Numbered from the stretch's first letter, positions 17,863-28,775 are shown. The stretch is DNA of 64,000 nucleotides from Rossellomorea pakistanensis (GCF_016908495.1 NZ_JAFBDZ010000001.1:1054001-1118000); one strand, 5' to 3'. Made by a program: numbers and translations. The notes: a model not told the origin generated them from the letters alone.

Positions 17863-20800
17863 TTACTTATTACTGTTAATATACAATTTACCTTCTGCAA
17901 TTTGAGTGGTTACATTTCCATAATCATCGGAAACCTTCACTTCAATTTGTGCTCCTGGTGCTTTTACATTAGAAGTTGCTGTATAGTAACCAACATAATG
18001 ACCATCAGATGTTTCCATCATAGGTAACTCATTAGCATTAGCTACTTGTAATCCATTTGTATTAGTGAGCGGCATTTGAATAACGAAGGTTGCCTCTAAT
18101 CCTGGCTCACTATCGAATTCAATTTTAACTGATTCACCTTTTTTCAGTTCTTGATCTTCCGCCGGTAGAAGATTTTCAATCGCAATGTCACCGAACTTAG
18201 CATCTACTGTAACACTTTGCTTCTTCTTATTACCAGCTTTGTCCCTAGCGACTACTTGAATGATATTTTCGCCTTCATCCAATAATATTCTCTTACTGAA
18301 CTTCCCATCACTTACAGAAGCTTTTTGTCCATTGACCTTCACCCAATCAAAATTCTCATCAGCGATCGTACCTTCTACCGTAATGGCTTCACGATTTGTT
18401 TTTGTTCCATCTTCAGGTGAAGTAATTTCTAATTCAGGCTTCGCTTGATCAAGTGTAATCGTCACAGGCTCTGATGGATCTGTCATCCCTTGATCTGTAG
18501 CGGCCTTAGCTGTAAGTGTATTTGCCCCATTGTTTAAACCAACCTCTGTAGCGAAAGTTCCATCTTCTGTTGTTTCGGCTGTTGCTACTTCCTCTTCTCC
18601 ATTAAAGATATGAACAGTTGTCGTTGGAGATGAAGTACCTTCGACAGTTACCGTATCATTTTTCGTAAATGATCCAGCCTCAGGTGAAGTAATGACAGGT
18701 GCGGTTACTTCATAGTTAACCGTTGCTCGAATCATGTAGTTCCCTTCTTCTGCTGGTGATGGAGACCATGCGCCACCAACATATTGCCAGCTTCTTCCTG
18801 CATTATCACCATTTTCATCTGTTCCAAGCCCAGGTGTGTTTGGATTTGGATGTGATTGCATGTAAACCATGTAGAAATCCCCTTCAACCATGATCCCATG
18901 TTCACTTAAATCAACATGTGTCCATTCGCCATTTCTTAGGGCAGTTGCATCAAATGGACCTGCAATCTTTTTACCTGGTGCGCCATCTGGACCTGAGGCA
19001 TCATACACCGCTACTTGGAAGTCCGTACCACCTGGAACCGGCCATTCGGTATCCCAGAATCGGAATAGACCACCTGTAACCATTGCTGCTTCATTTCCTT
19101 CTTCAAGAGACATTTTCACTGCCCATCCGTTACCTGCATCGTAGAATGCACGAGCGTTTTCTGCAGTACCGTCATCATATCCAATTTCTCCAGGATATCC
19201 GATAAATGGTTCTAAAGCGACATCAGCGCTCGCCACTTCTCCACCTTCGATTGTGACACTTACTTCATTACTATGGTAATAAGGAGCTACTACTTTTAAT
19301 GTGTATTCTCCTTCGTATGCTTCTAAATCGTATCCACCATTGGCACCCGTCTCGATCGGTGTTACGGCTGCATCTTCAACAAGGAAGACTGTCGCCCCTT
19401 CTATTGGTTCCCCAGTTCTTTCATTCATAACGGTTCCTGTTACGTTACCTCGAGGAATTTCTTCCAATGTGAAGTTTGCCGTTGATGTCCCATCTGCTTC
19501 AACTGTTACAGATTGAGTCTCAGATCTGAATCCGTAAGTAGAAGCTTGTAATGTATAGTCTCCAGCTGCATGTGTCATTTCAAAAGATCCATCTGCAGGG
19601 TTTGTATACACAGAACGACCTGTTTCTAACACACTTACTTCTGCTTGTAATGGAAGAAGAACCGGTGCTGCACCATCAGACGGAGCCTCTGCTTCCTTCT
19701 TCACAGGCTTAGCTATTTTGATTTTGTCTGGATTTACTTTAGGCTTTTTAGAAACAGAAGCCGATTTCTCATCTTTAGATTTCAACCCTAGCTGTGCTTT
19801 TTTAGATGGAGCAATTGATTCAGCATTGATTTTAACATCATCTAAATACCAGCCTTGCTTTGGAACACTTCCATCTGTAGTCACATTAAAAGCAACATAG
19901 ATTCGTTGACCAGCATATTCACTTAGATCAACTTCACCATCAATCCAGCCTTCTGTAGTACCGTTTACACGAAGAACCTGTGTCCAGTTTTCTTGATCTG
20001 TAGAAACAAACACATGACCGTAATCATAGTTATTCTCCAGCTCATGCCACTGTTTGAATTGTAAAAAGCTGTTTCCTTCAGGTAAATCGATTGGAGGTAA
20101 TTGTAATGACATATTGGCATTATTGCCATATTTGTCATCTAGACTAGTCGCATAAACCTTTTCACCTGAAGCGGCATTACCAGGACCATTCGCTGGAACT
20201 CCCCACTCCCAGCTATTCCCCTCACCGTAGGAGATCCATCCAGCTGGTGAAGATTCAAAATCTTGTTCATATCCCACAGAAATACCAGGCAATAACGAAA
20301 TTGTATAGTTATCACTTACCGTTTCATTACCAGCAAAATCTAGCACACTCCATTTATAGATTAACTCATCTCCAGTTAAGGCCTCTCCAGGGATGGTTGC
20401 TTCATAGGTTCCGGATTTATAGTCTCCACTTGTTCTGCTCGTTTCGACAGATACCCATTCCCCAGCTGCATTTTGATATTGGAGGGATACATTTGTTACG
20501 CTAATATTGTCGCTAGCCTCTGCTTGAAGAGTAAGGCTCATTTCTTTAAAGGCTTCGCTAGGGCCGTTATGACTGATGGCTGGTGCTTCTGAGTCATCCC
20601 CTTCTTTCGTTACGTTCCCCTCGACCTTACCAAGTCCACTCATGACAGAAGAAACAGCATCAAAGGCATTCACTAACCCATGACCATATCCATTATTAGG
20701 GACATCAGGGAATGTACTGTCCGTCAACGGAACCGCTGTTGATACTAAAATTTCCTCGATTTCATTTACAGTTAAGCTTGCATCAGCTTGCCTTAATAAT

Positions 20801-22227
20801 GTGGCAACTGCCGAGACATGTGGGCCGGCCATGGATGTCCCATTCCATCCACCCTCATAGTTACTGCCAGGAACAGATGAACGGATGTTTACACCTGGGG
20901 CTGAAATTTCAGGTTTTACTTCTTCATAAGGTGAAGGACCTTGAAGTGAAAATCCAGCTAGTACGTTATTAATATCCGTAGCACCTGTTGCAAACGATTC
21001 AGGATAGTTTGCTGGAGTTGCTACAGAGCCAGGTCCACCAGGGTTAAAAATCGTTGTATTTCCAGCTGAAAATTCAGGGAAAATTTCAGCCGCTCTCCAT
21101 GCTTCAACCATTTCTCGATACCATTCATCGAGACCTGGTCCACCACCCCAAGAGTTATTGACAACATCTGGAGCCATTTCTGGATGCGGATTTCCTTCAG
21201 CATCTTTAGGAGCAAGGATCCATTCACCTGCTTCAAGTAGATCAACATCTGTCCCACCATCCGCTGTGAATGCTTTTACAGCAATCCATTTTGCACCAGG
21301 CGCTACACCAATTTGATTACTTCCGTCAGGTTCAACCCCAACCATTGTTCCGGTAACATGTGTGCCATGACCTTGATCATCATAAGGGGCACTTTGACCT
21401 GCAGTAGCATCAAACCAGCTAAACTCATGATTTGGAGCATCCGGATTTTGTGGGTCATATCCTCTATATTGCTCTTTAAGAGCTGGATGATCCCACTGAA
21501 CTCCTGTATCAATGGAGGCTACTACTGTTCCAGCCCCATCAATTCCCATTTCCCAAACTGCAGGTGCACCTACCCGGTCAATGTTCCACTCAATAGAAGC
21601 TGGGTTATTTTGAGCATGATTCTTTTCCTTTTGAAGCTTACTCTTTGTTGGACTATCTGCTTTTACTGGTTTTATGAGATGACGAGTTTCGTTAGGTAAA
21701 ATCTTTTCAACTTCCTGGAAGTTAGCGATGCTTTCCATTACTTCTTTTGTACTTGTAATCGCCATTCCATTTACAATATAAAAATCTTTTACTTCTTTAA
21801 CATTTCCCGATTTCTTCTCTTTATTTAAGTATTGTTTCACTTCGGCTTGTGTTTCAAGTGCTTTCGCCCGTAGTTCAGAAACGACCATATTTCTTTTCAT
21901 TAACTTTTTACTGTTTGCAGTAAGATTTTTCTTATCTGCTTTTTCGGCCGCCATTTTAGCTACCTTTGTTGTATCCACTTGCTCTTTGAACTTCACTAAG
22001 TATGTGACGTGCTTTTCTTTCTTAAATTGTTCTTGTAATTTTGATGTGATCTTGGATTGTGGGCTAACTTTTGATGATTCTTTTACAGAAGTTGATGGTT
22101 TTTCTTTTGCTAAAGATTGCGCTGGTGTATTAACCGCTCCTACATTCATTGGAAACAATAGTGGAATGAACATGACTAGGGTTAGTACGATAGACATCCA
22201 TTTCATACGATTTTTTTTACCCCTCAC
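17863..22227 (-). CDS. bpr: Bacillopeptidase F-like secreted subtilase
   Basis: 1454 residues. A signal peptide (basic MRGKKNRMKW, hydrophobic core to about residue 30) and an inhibitor-I9-like propeptide (about 70-185) come first. The S8 catalytic domain carries D240 (ASIDTG), H287 (GHGTH), oxyanion N390 (SAGN) and S465 (NGTSMAGPH), so it should be active. Behind it are a long immune-inhibitor-like segment, carboxypeptidase-regulatory-like repeats (EGNVT..., GNVTGTVMNERTGEPIEGA) and Ig-like Big repeats (ITSPEAGSF, ITSPEDGTK). Length and order fit Bpr (about 1430 residues). GGAGGG lies 7 nt before the GTG start. It has no sortase or SLH anchor. Its place beside mutA differs from B. subtilis. 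Confidence 0.92.
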   Translation of the reverse strand: MRGKKNRMKWMSIVLTLVMFIPLLFPMNVGAVNTPAQSLAKEKPSTSVKESSKVSPQSKITSKLQEQFKKEKHVTYLVKFKEQVDTTKVAKMAAEKADKKNLTANSKKLMKRNMVVSELRAKALETQAEVKQYLNKEKKSGNVKEVKDFYIVNGMAITSTKEVMESIANFQEVEKILPNETRHLIKPVKADSPTKSKLQKEKNHAQNNPASIEWNIDRVGAPAVWEMGIDGAGTVVASIDTGVQWDHPALKEQYRGYDPQNPDAPNHEFSWFDATAGQSAPYDDQGHGTHVTGTMVGVEPDGSNQIGVAPGAKWIAVKAFTADGGTDVDLLEAGEWILAPKDAEGNPHPEMAPDVVNNSWGGGPGLDEWYREMVEAWRAAEIFPEFSAGNTTIFNPGGPGSVATPANYPESFATGATDINNVLAGFSLQGPSPYEEVKPEISAPGVNIRSSVPGSNYEGGWNGTSMAGPHVSAVATLLRQADASLTVNEIEEILVSTAVPLTDSTFPDVPNNGYGHGLVNAFDAVSSVMSGLGKVEGNVTKEGDDSEAPAISHNGPSEAFKEMSLTLQAEASDNISVTNVSLQYQNAAGEWVSVETSRTSGDYKSGTYEATIPGEALTGDELIYKWSVLDFAGNETVSDNYTISLLPGISVGYEQDFESSPAGWISYGEGNSWEWGVPANGPGNAASGEKVYATSLDDKYGNNANMSLQLPPIDLPEGNSFLQFKQWHELENNYDYGHVFVSTDQENWTQVLRVNGTTEGWIDGEVDLSEYAGQRIYVAFNVTTDGSVPKQGWYLDDVKINAESIAPSKKAQLGLKSKDEKSASVSKKPKVNPDKIKIAKPVKKEAEAPSDGAAPVLLPLQAEVSVLETGRSVYTNPADGSFEMTHAAGDYTLQASTYGFRSETQSVTVEADGTSTANFTLEEIPRGNVTGTVMNERTGEPIEGATVFLVEDAAVTPIETGANGGYDLEAYEGEYTLKVVAPYYHSNEVSVTIEGGEVASADVALEPFIGYPGEIGYDDGTAENARAFYDAGNGWAVKMSLEEGNEAAMVTGGLFRFWDTEWPVPGGTDFQVAVYDASGPDGAPGKKIAGPFDATALRNGEWTHVDLSEHGIMVEGDFYMVYMQSHPNPNTPGLGTDENGDNAGRSWQYVGGAWSPSPAEEGNYMIRATVNYEVTAPVITSPEAGSFTKNDTVTVEGTSSPTTTVHIFNGEEEVATAETTEDGTFATEVGLNNGANTLTAKAATDQGMTDPSEPVTITLDQAKPELEITSPEDGTKTNREAITVEGTIADENFDWVKVNGQKASVSDGKFSKRILLDEGENIIQVVARDKAGNKKKQSVTVDAKFGDIAIENLLPAEDQELKKGESVKIEFDSEPGLEATFVIQMPLTNTNGLQVANANELPMMETSDGHYVGYYTATSNVKAPGAQIEVKVSDDYGNVTTQIAEGKLYINSNK

Positions 22228-22691
22228 AAATTTCCCTCCTAGTGATTGTTTGTTTCCGACTACTCTCCCTACCCCCTTCCCCTTCTTTTCACCTGGTAAT
22301 TAATAGGTGTTGAACCAAAGATAACCAATAACAAGGCTCGAATGTTGTAACAAAATGTCAGTTAAAATCTGAATTTTCGGAAATTAATAAAAAAGTCGTG
22401 TCTCCCCCTCCCTCAACTGCTCCAGAAGTTGTGATTTTTTCATAATTATAGGAATATAAATGGTTTTTATATGATTTTGTATGAGGTTATAAAGAAGGAC
22501 TTTTTCTAATTATGCTTGAAGGAATAATAAAATGAGCGTTTTATCACTTAATATTGTAAAGAAAAACAAGTCGAGGAAATAACTACCATAAATTATTTAG
22601 AAATATCTATTCTTTCTTTAGAATTAGCAGTGAAACAGGAACAATTACCTGTAATAAGATAAAGTTAGAGGGTTTAAAGAACTAGGTTCAA
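22228..22691. other. Gap upstream of bpr; regulatory region, no gene
   Basis: The 460-bp stretch holds the leader and presumably the promoter of bpr. I see no ORF with support beyond a 16-codon one at about 22532-22582. A CodY-like motif lies at 22372-22386. Confidence 0.5.
22372..22386. promoter_or_regulatory. Possible CodY box upstream of bpr
   Basis: AATTTTCGGAAATTA matches 12 of 15 positions of AATTTTCWGAAAATT. It lies about 145 bp upstream of the bpr start. CodY control of extracellular proteases is established in B. subtilis; here it is an inference from one weak site. Confidence 0.35.
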
Positions 22692-22728
22692 AAAAGAAAA
22701 GGACTAACTCACTAGAGTTAGCCCTGGA
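22692..22728 (-). terminator. Terminator of the bkd operon
   Basis: Minus-strand GGGCTAACTC and GAGTTAGTCC arms around TAGT, then TTTTCTTTTTT, after the bkdB stop. Confidence 0.88.
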
Positions 22729-22735
22729 AAAAAAT

Positions 22736-24061
22736 TTAATATACAGATGTATTTTCTTTTGAAGTGTTTTCTAGAATTTCTTTAACACGTTGCAGGAATC
22801 TTCCGCAAACCAATCCATCCAACACGCGGTGATCAAGTGACATACAAAGATTTACCATGTCACGAACAGCAATCATGCCATTCGACATCACTACTGGACG
22901 TTTGACAATAGATTCGACTTGAAGAATGGCAGCTTGTGGGTAGTTGATTATACCCATAGACTGAACAGAACCGAATGACCCAGTATTGTTAACAGTAAAT
23001 GTTCCACCCTTCATATCGTCTGAGGTCAATTTACCATTTCTTACTTTACCCGCAAGCTCTGTGATTTCTCTTGCAATTCCTTTGATTGTTTTTTCGTCTG
23101 CATTTTTGATGACTGGTACATATAATGCATCATCTGTTGCCACTGCAATCGAAAGATTAATATCTTTCTTTTGTACAATCTTATCTCCAGCCCACATTGA
23201 GTTGATTTGTGGATATTCTTTAAGTGCTTGAGCGACTGCTTTTACAAAGAAAGCAAAGAATGTTAAGTTGAAGCCTTCTCGCTGCTTAAATTCGCCTTTA
23301 ATGGAATTTCGGTATTCAACAAGATTCGTTACATCCATTTCCATCATTGTCCAAGCATGTGGTGCTTCATGCTTACTTCTTACCATATTCGATGCAATGG
23401 CTTTACGAACACCAGAAACAGGAATTTCAATATCACCCGGTGCAACAGGTACATTTGGCGCAGGCGCTGCTGGTTTAGCAGCTTGAGGCTGTGCTGGTGC
23501 ATCTTTAATAGGTGCTTGTTTAGGTGCTTCTTGTACAGGTGCTGCACTTTCTTCTCCCGCTTTTGGAATATTTCCTGAATCGATGAGCATCTGAAGGTCT
23601 TTACGTGTAATTCGTCCGTCTTTACCTGTTCCTTCAACTTGACTCAAATCAATATCATACTCTTGAGATAGTCTTAGGACGGCTGGAGAATAGCGTACTT
23701 TTCCACCAGATTCATTCTTCTTAGCAGGTGCTTTTTTCTGTGGAGTGCTTTCTGCTGTTTTTCCTTCTGGTTGAGTTGCTTCCTTTTCCTTTGGAGCAGA
23801 ATCTTCACTGCTTCCGCCACCTTCGACTTCAACAGAACAGATGACTTCACCCACTTCAAGTGTGTCTCCCTCTTCAGCAATTAGTTCTTTAATTGTGCCT
23901 GTAAAGGAAGAAGGAACTTCTGCATTTACTTTATCTGTTTGAACTTCAGCAATTGGGTCATATTTATTTACACTATCACCAGGAGATACTAACCATTTAC
24001 TGATTGTACCTTCTGTAACACTTTCCCCAAGTTGCGGCATTGTCATTTTTTCGATACCCAA
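22736..24061 (-). CDS. bkdB: Branched-chain 2-oxo acid dehydrogenase E2 (lipoamide acyltransferase)
   Basis: 441 residues. The N-terminal lipoyl domain has K44 in QTDKVNAEV. A Pro/Ala-rich linker and the E3/E1-binding domain (VRYSPAVLRLSQEYDIDL, about 120-160) follow, then a second linker and the catalytic acyltransferase domain ending with DHRVLDG (H411). It transfers branched acyl groups from E1 to CoA. Last gene of the operon, 55 bp after bkdAB. Confidence 0.96.
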   Translation of the reverse strand: MGIEKMTMPQLGESVTEGTISKWLVSPGDSVNKYDPIAEVQTDKVNAEVPSSFTGTIKELIAEEGDTLEVGEVICSVEVEGGGSSEDSAPKEKEATQPEGKTAESTPQKKAPAKKNESGGKVRYSPAVLRLSQEYDIDLSQVEGTGKDGRITRKDLQMLIDSGNIPKAGEESAAPVQEAPKQAPIKDAPAQPQAAKPAAPAPNVPVAPGDIEIPVSGVRKAIASNMVRSKHEAPHAWTMMEMDVTNLVEYRNSIKGEFKQREGFNLTFFAFFVKAVAQALKEYPQINSMWAGDKIVQKKDINLSIAVATDDALYVPVIKNADEKTIKGIAREITELAGKVRNGKLTSDDMKGGTFTVNNTGSFGSVQSMGIINYPQAAILQVESIVKRPVVMSNGMIAVRDMVNLCMSLDHRVLDGLVCGRFLQRVKEILENTSKENTSVY

Positions 24062-24116
24062 TGAGGAACCCTCCTTACAACTTATAGTATGTCAATTTCC
24101 TTTTTTGTTTTTCGAA

Positions 24117-25100
24117 TTAAAATTCAGCTAATTCTCTCATTGCTTTTTCTACTTTATCTGGGTTAACCATGAAGTATTTTTCCATTGTCGGTGCATATGG
24201 CATAGCTGGTACATCAGGTCCAGCAAGGCGCTGAATCGGTGCATCAAGATCAAATAAGCAGTTTTCCGAAATAATTGCTGCCACTTCTCCCATAATGCTT
24301 CCTTCTTTATTATCTTCCGTTAATAGAAGTACTTTCCCCGTTTTTGAAGCCGCTTCAATAATCGCTTCTTTATCTAATGGATAGATAGTACGTAAATCAA
24401 GAATATGGGCTTCGATTCCATCCTGTGCCAAACGCTCTGCTGCCTGCTGAGCAAAATGAACACATAAACCGTAAGTAATAACGGTAATATCTTCACCTTC
24501 GCGCTTCACGTCTGCTTTCCCAATTGGTAAAGTATAATCATCTTCAGGAACTTCACCTTTAATTAAACGATACGCACGCTTATGCTCGAAGAACATTACT
24601 GGATCCTCATCACGAATCGCTGCTTTTAGTAGTCCTTTCACATCATATGGAGTCGAAGGCATAACAATTTTCAATCCAGGTTGATTGGCAAAAACCGCTT
24701 CAACCGATTGAGAATGATAGAGGGCACCATGAACTCCTCCACCATATGGAGCACGAATAACCATCGGACAACTCCAGTCATTGTTTGAACGGTAGCGAAT
24801 ACGTGCTGCTTCAGAAATAATTTGGTTAACGGCTGGCATAATAAAGTCAGCAAACTGCATTTCAGCAATTGGTCGCATGCCATACATTGCTGCACCTATT
24901 CCAACTCCTGCAATAGCAGACTCTGCTAGTGGTGTATCAATTACACGGTCTTCACCGAATTGATCATATAAGCCATGAGTAGCCTTAAATACTCCACCCT
25001 TTTTCCCTACGTCTTCTCCAAGAACGAATACTTTTTCATCACGTTCCATTTCTTCTCTGATTGCCATTGTCACGGCATCGATATAAGAAATCACTGGCAT
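24117..25100 (-). CDS. bkdAB: Branched-chain 2-oxo acid dehydrogenase E1 beta
   Basis: 327 residues of the transketolase-like beta subunit: VLGEDVGKKGGVFKAT, DTPLAESAIAGVGIGAA and ADFIMPAVNQI, then the C-terminal domain with ITYGLCVHFA. With E1 alpha it decarboxylates the keto acids of Val, Ile and Leu using thiamine diphosphate. Starts 12 bp after the bkdAA stop. Confidence 0.96.
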   Translation of the reverse strand: MPVISYIDAVTMAIREEMERDEKVFVLGEDVGKKGGVFKATHGLYDQFGEDRVIDTPLAESAIAGVGIGAAMYGMRPIAEMQFADFIMPAVNQIISEAARIRYRSNNDWSCPMVIRAPYGGGVHGALYHSQSVEAVFANQPGLKIVMPSTPYDVKGLLKAAIRDEDPVMFFEHKRAYRLIKGEVPEDDYTLPIGKADVKREGEDITVITYGLCVHFAQQAAERLAQDGIEAHILDLRTIYPLDKEAIIEAASKTGKVLLLTEDNKEGSIMGEVAAIISENCLFDLDAPIQRLAGPDVPAMPYAPTMEKYFMVNPDKVEKAMRELAEF

Positions 25101-25112
25101 TTTAGTTCCCCC

Positions 25113-26111
25113 TTACTTCTCTTCTGCATATACGTACTTTAATGCTGACTCTGGATCTGCGTACGCTGCGTTTTCCGCATAATCTGTTGCTTCATTCACT
25201 AATTTCATAATACGGTCATTAATCTCTTTTTCAGAATCATCATTCATTACACCCACTTCTTTTAAGTAAGCGCCAAATGTGATGATAGGATCATTTGTTT
25301 TTGCTTTCGCTACTTCGTCTGGAGAACGGTAGCTACGATCGTCATCATCTGAAGAGTGTGGAGTTAAGCGATAGGATACAGTCTCCACAAGTGTAGGACC
25401 TTCACCACGTCGACCACGATCAGCTGCTTCTTTTACCGCTTTATAAACCTCTAATGGATCGTTCCCATCAACAGTAACCCCTGGCATACCGTATCCGATA
25501 GCCCGGTCAGATACCTTTTCACATGCCAATTGTTTTTCAATCGGAACAGAAATGGCGTATTTATTATTTTCACACATAAAAATGACTGGAAGCTTATGTA
25601 CGCCAGCAAAGTTTGCTCCTTCATGGAAGTCCCCTTGGTTTGAAGACCCTTCACCAAATGTTACAAATGTTACTAAATCTTTTTTCTCCATTTTCCCTGC
25701 AAGTGCTATTCCTACTGCATGTGGAACCTGAGTCGTTACCGGTGATGAACCAGTTACAATATTATTCTTCTTTTGTCCAAAGTGACCTGGCATTTGTCGT
25801 CCACCTGAGTTCGGATCTTCCGCTTTTGCAAATCCGGAAAGCATCAATTCTTGAGCTGTCATTCCGAAGGTAAGAACAACACCCATATCACGATAATATG
25901 GAAGAACATAATCTTTCTCTTTGTCTAAAGCAAATGCGGCACCAATTTGCGCTGCCTCTTGACCTTGACAAGAAATAACAAATGGAATTTTCCCTGAACG
26001 GTTCAATAGCCACATACGCTCATCGATTTTACGAGCCAGTAGCATCGTTTCATACATTTCTAATACTTTTTCATCTGACAGTCCTAATTCTTTATGACGA
26101 TTTTCTGCCAT
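25113..26111 (-). CDS. bkdAA: Branched-chain 2-oxo acid dehydrogenase E1 alpha
   Basis: 332 residues. The ThDP/Mg motif runs from FGEGSSNQGDFHEGANFA to CENNKYAIS; RLTPHSSDDDDRSYR corresponds to the phosphorylation-loop region of homologues. Forms the alpha2beta2 E1 with BkdAB. The Shine-Dalgarno TAGGAGG precedes ATG. It lies 69 bp behind lpdV, a gap without a clear terminator. Confidence 0.96.
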   Translation of the reverse strand: MAENRHKELGLSDEKVLEMYETMLLARKIDERMWLLNRSGKIPFVISCQGQEAAQIGAAFALDKEKDYVLPYYRDMGVVLTFGMTAQELMLSGFAKAEDPNSGGRQMPGHFGQKKNNIVTGSSPVTTQVPHAVGIALAGKMEKKDLVTFVTFGEGSSNQGDFHEGANFAGVHKLPVIFMCENNKYAISVPIEKQLACEKVSDRAIGYGMPGVTVDGNDPLEVYKAVKEAADRGRRGEGPTLVETVSYRLTPHSSDDDDRSYRSPDEVAKAKTNDPIITFGAYLKEVGVMNDDSEKEINDRIMKLVNEATDYAENAAYADPESALKYVYAEEK

Positions 26112-26180
26112 TATTTTTACCTCCTATTTTGGAACTATATAAGGGATATAGATATAGTTCCCTTATATAGTTATATTTTA

Positions 26181-27605
26181 TTACGAATGGAGTGCCTTTC
26201 CGTCTACAGCAAGAGCTGCTTCACCAATGGCTTCACTTAATGACGGGTGAGGGTGAATCGTATGTGCTACTTCCCATGGTGTCGCATCTAGGACACGAGC
26301 AAGTCCAGCTTCTGAAATCATATCTGTTACATGAGGTCCAATCATGTGAACACCTAAAATATCATTTGTATCCTTGTCAGCGACAATTTTCACAAAACCA
26401 TCAGATTCACCATAAACTAATGCTTTTCCAATCGCTCTAAATGAAAATTTCCCAACCTTTACATTATGACTGTTATCCTTCGCTTCTTGTTCTGTAATCC
26501 CTACACTAGCAATTTCAGGGTTGCTGTAGATACATTTTGAAACAAGCGTATAGTCGATCGGATCAGGTTTTTCATTTGCAATATGTTCAACTGCAACAAT
26601 TCCTTCGTGTGAAGCAACGTGAGCCAATTGAAGACCACCAATGACATCACCAATTGCGTATATATGTGATTCTTTTGTTTGAAGGAAATCATTTACTTGA
26701 ATGAATCCTTTTTCCACCACTATATCTGTATTTTCTAGACCGATATCTTTCACGATGGCTTCACGACCAACGGAAACTAGGATTTTATCGGCAGAATAAG
26801 ATTCTTCTTTATCCTTACGTTCAGCCTTAATCGATACTCCTGAATCACCTTTTTCAAGTGTCTCTGGAAGGACTTTAGCACTCGTAACGATCTTAACGCC
26901 TTTTTTCTTCATTAAGCGCTGCATTTCTTTTGAAATTTCATGATCTTCAGTTGGAACGATTTTATCCGCATATTCAAGTACAGTTACTTCTACTCCGAAG
27001 TCAGATAACATTGAAGCCCATTCAATTCCAATTACCCCACCACCAACAATAATCATTGATTTTGGAAGAGACTCTAATTCAAGTGCTTCATCTGAAGAAA
27101 GAACATGCTCTCCATCAATGTCTAATCCAGGAAGTGTACGAGGACGAGATCCAGTTGCGATAATAACATTTTTTGGAATCAGCATATCATTCTCGTCACC
27201 GTTTTTATATTCTACAGAAATCGTTCCAGGCATTGGTGAAAAGATAGAAGGTCCTAAAATTCGACCAGTACCTTCGTAAACATCGATTTTCCCTTGCTTC
27301 ATCAGATGTTGAACACCTTTATGAAGACCGTCAACGATATTAGCTTTTCGTTCTTGAACACGAGTAAAATCAAGTTGGACGTCATTAATCATAACACCAA
27401 ATGATTCTGCCTCTTTAGCTGTTGAATACACTTCTGCGCTTCTTAATAGAGCTTTACTCGGGATACAGCCTCTATGTAGGCATGTCCCACCTAATTTCCC
27501 TTTTTCCACAATTGCTGTTTTCAATCCAAGCTGTGACGCACGGATCGCCGCAACATAACCACCAGTACCTCCACCGAGTATGACTAAATCATATTCTTGA
27601 GCCAT
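26181..27605 (-). CDS. lpdV: Dihydrolipoyl dehydrogenase (E3) of the bkd complex
   Basis: 474 residues. FAD motif ILGGGTGGYVAA, redox disulfide C42/C47 in GGTCLHRGCIPSK, NAD motif IVGGGVIGIEWASML, second FAD motif YAIGDVIGG and the C-terminal HPHPSLSEA carrying the catalytic His. It re-oxidises the lipoyl arm of BkdB. Clearly the operon-borne E3, not the pyruvate dehydrogenase one. Confidence 0.95.
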   Translation of the reverse strand: MAQEYDLVILGGGTGGYVAAIRASQLGLKTAIVEKGKLGGTCLHRGCIPSKALLRSAEVYSTAKEAESFGVMINDVQLDFTRVQERKANIVDGLHKGVQHLMKQGKIDVYEGTGRILGPSIFSPMPGTISVEYKNGDENDMLIPKNVIIATGSRPRTLPGLDIDGEHVLSSDEALELESLPKSMIIVGGGVIGIEWASMLSDFGVEVTVLEYADKIVPTEDHEISKEMQRLMKKKGVKIVTSAKVLPETLEKGDSGVSIKAERKDKEESYSADKILVSVGREAIVKDIGLENTDIVVEKGFIQVNDFLQTKESHIYAIGDVIGGLQLAHVASHEGIVAVEHIANEKPDPIDYTLVSKCIYSNPEIASVGITEQEAKDNSHNVKVGKFSFRAIGKALVYGESDGFVKIVADKDTNDILGVHMIGPHVTDMISEAGLARVLDATPWEVAHTIHPHPSLSEAIGEAALAVDGKALHS

Positions 27606-27648
27606 GGAAATTCCTCCTTCACAGTCTTTCTTTTTTCAGCTATTCACA

Positions 27649-28755
27649 TTAAACTGTCGCTTTATTCTTTACATTACCAGGATACGTCTTTTCTTTTTCT
27701 TCACCTTTCAATACGCGAAGAGCTCCCTCAGCGAGTGCTTGAAGTTCATTTTCACCTGGCTGAACAACGACATCTGCAATCCAGTTGATTCTTTCGCTGA
27801 TTGCTTTTACAAATCCTTTTCCGTATGCTAATCCGCCTGTTAAAATAATGGCGTCTACTTTTCCTTGTAACACTGCACTAGCTCCACCAATCTCTTTAGC
27901 AATTTGGTAGGCCATTGCATCATAAACTAATGCTGCTTGTTCATCGCCATTTTCAATCATTTCTTCCACTTTTATGGCGTCATTTGTGCCTAGATATCCG
28001 ACAAGTCCTCCTTGACCTACAAGTTTCTTCATGATTTCATCACGGTAGTAGTTTCCAGAGTAGCATAGTTCAATAAGATCTCCAGCCGGCACCGTTCCAG
28101 CACGTTCTGGACTGAATGGTCCATCACCATGCAAACCGTTATTAACATCAATAACCTTACCGTTTTGATGGACACCAACAGTTATCCCGCCACCCATATG
28201 AGTAATAATGAGATTTAGGTCTTCATATTTCTTGTTTAATTCCTTTGCCACTCTTCGTGCGACAGCTTTTTGATTGAGGGCGTGGAATATGCTTTTTCTT
28301 TCAATTTGAGAAAATCCTGAAATCCTCGCAATTGGGGCTAATTCATCCACTACAACCGGATCAACAATAAACGAAGGAATGTTTAATCCTGTAGCGATTT
28401 CATAAGCAATAATTCCACCTAAATTTGAAGCATGCTGTCCAGAATAACCTTCTCGTAAATCTTTCAACATTTCTTCATTAACGTTATAGGTTCCACCTTC
28501 AATAGGCTTTAATAATCCTCCACGTCCACAGACTGCACTTAGCTTAGAAATATTGATGCCCTCTTCATCAAGAGTTTGAAGGATCATATCTTTTCTGAAT
28601 TCATATTGATCAATAATGTTTGGGAATTCATTAATCTTGTCAGTATCATGGCGGATTGTCTTCTCAAGAATGGACATTTCATTATCAAAAACGCCAATCT
28701 TTGTTGATGTAGAACCAGGATTGATAACTAAAATTCTGTGTTCTTTTTCTTGCAA
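27649..28755 (-). CDS. buk: Butyrate / branched-chain fatty acid kinase
   Basis: 368 residues of the acetokinase (ASKHA) family: [15 protein letters not shown] (phosphate-1), [24 protein letters not shown] and LTGGLAYG. It makes ATP from acyl phosphate produced by Ptb. The start is TTG (TTG CAA GAA) with GGAGGT 8 nt upstream. It follows bcd after a 245-bp gap, unlike the tight spacing elsewhere in the operon. Confidence 0.95.
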   Translation of the reverse strand: MQEKEHRILVINPGSTSTKIGVFDNEMSILEKTIRHDTDKINEFPNIIDQYEFRKDMILQTLDEEGINISKLSAVCGRGGLLKPIEGGTYNVNEEMLKDLREGYSGQHASNLGGIIAYEIATGLNIPSFIVDPVVVDELAPIARISGFSQIERKSIFHALNQKAVARRVAKELNKKYEDLNLIITHMGGGITVGVHQNGKVIDVNNGLHGDGPFSPERAGTVPAGDLIELCYSGNYYRDEIMKKLVGQGGLVGYLGTNDAIKVEEMIENGDEQAALVYDAMAYQIAKEIGGASAVLQGKVDAIILTGGLAYGKGFVKAISERINWIADVVVQPGENELQALAEGALRVLKGEEKEKTYPGNVKNKATV

Positions 28756-28775
28756 TGTTGTTTACCTCCAATGTG

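Noticed and set aside
22532..22582. 16-codon ORF with AAGGA upstream in the bpr-bkd gap
   Set aside because: Too short and without conserved traits to support as a gene.
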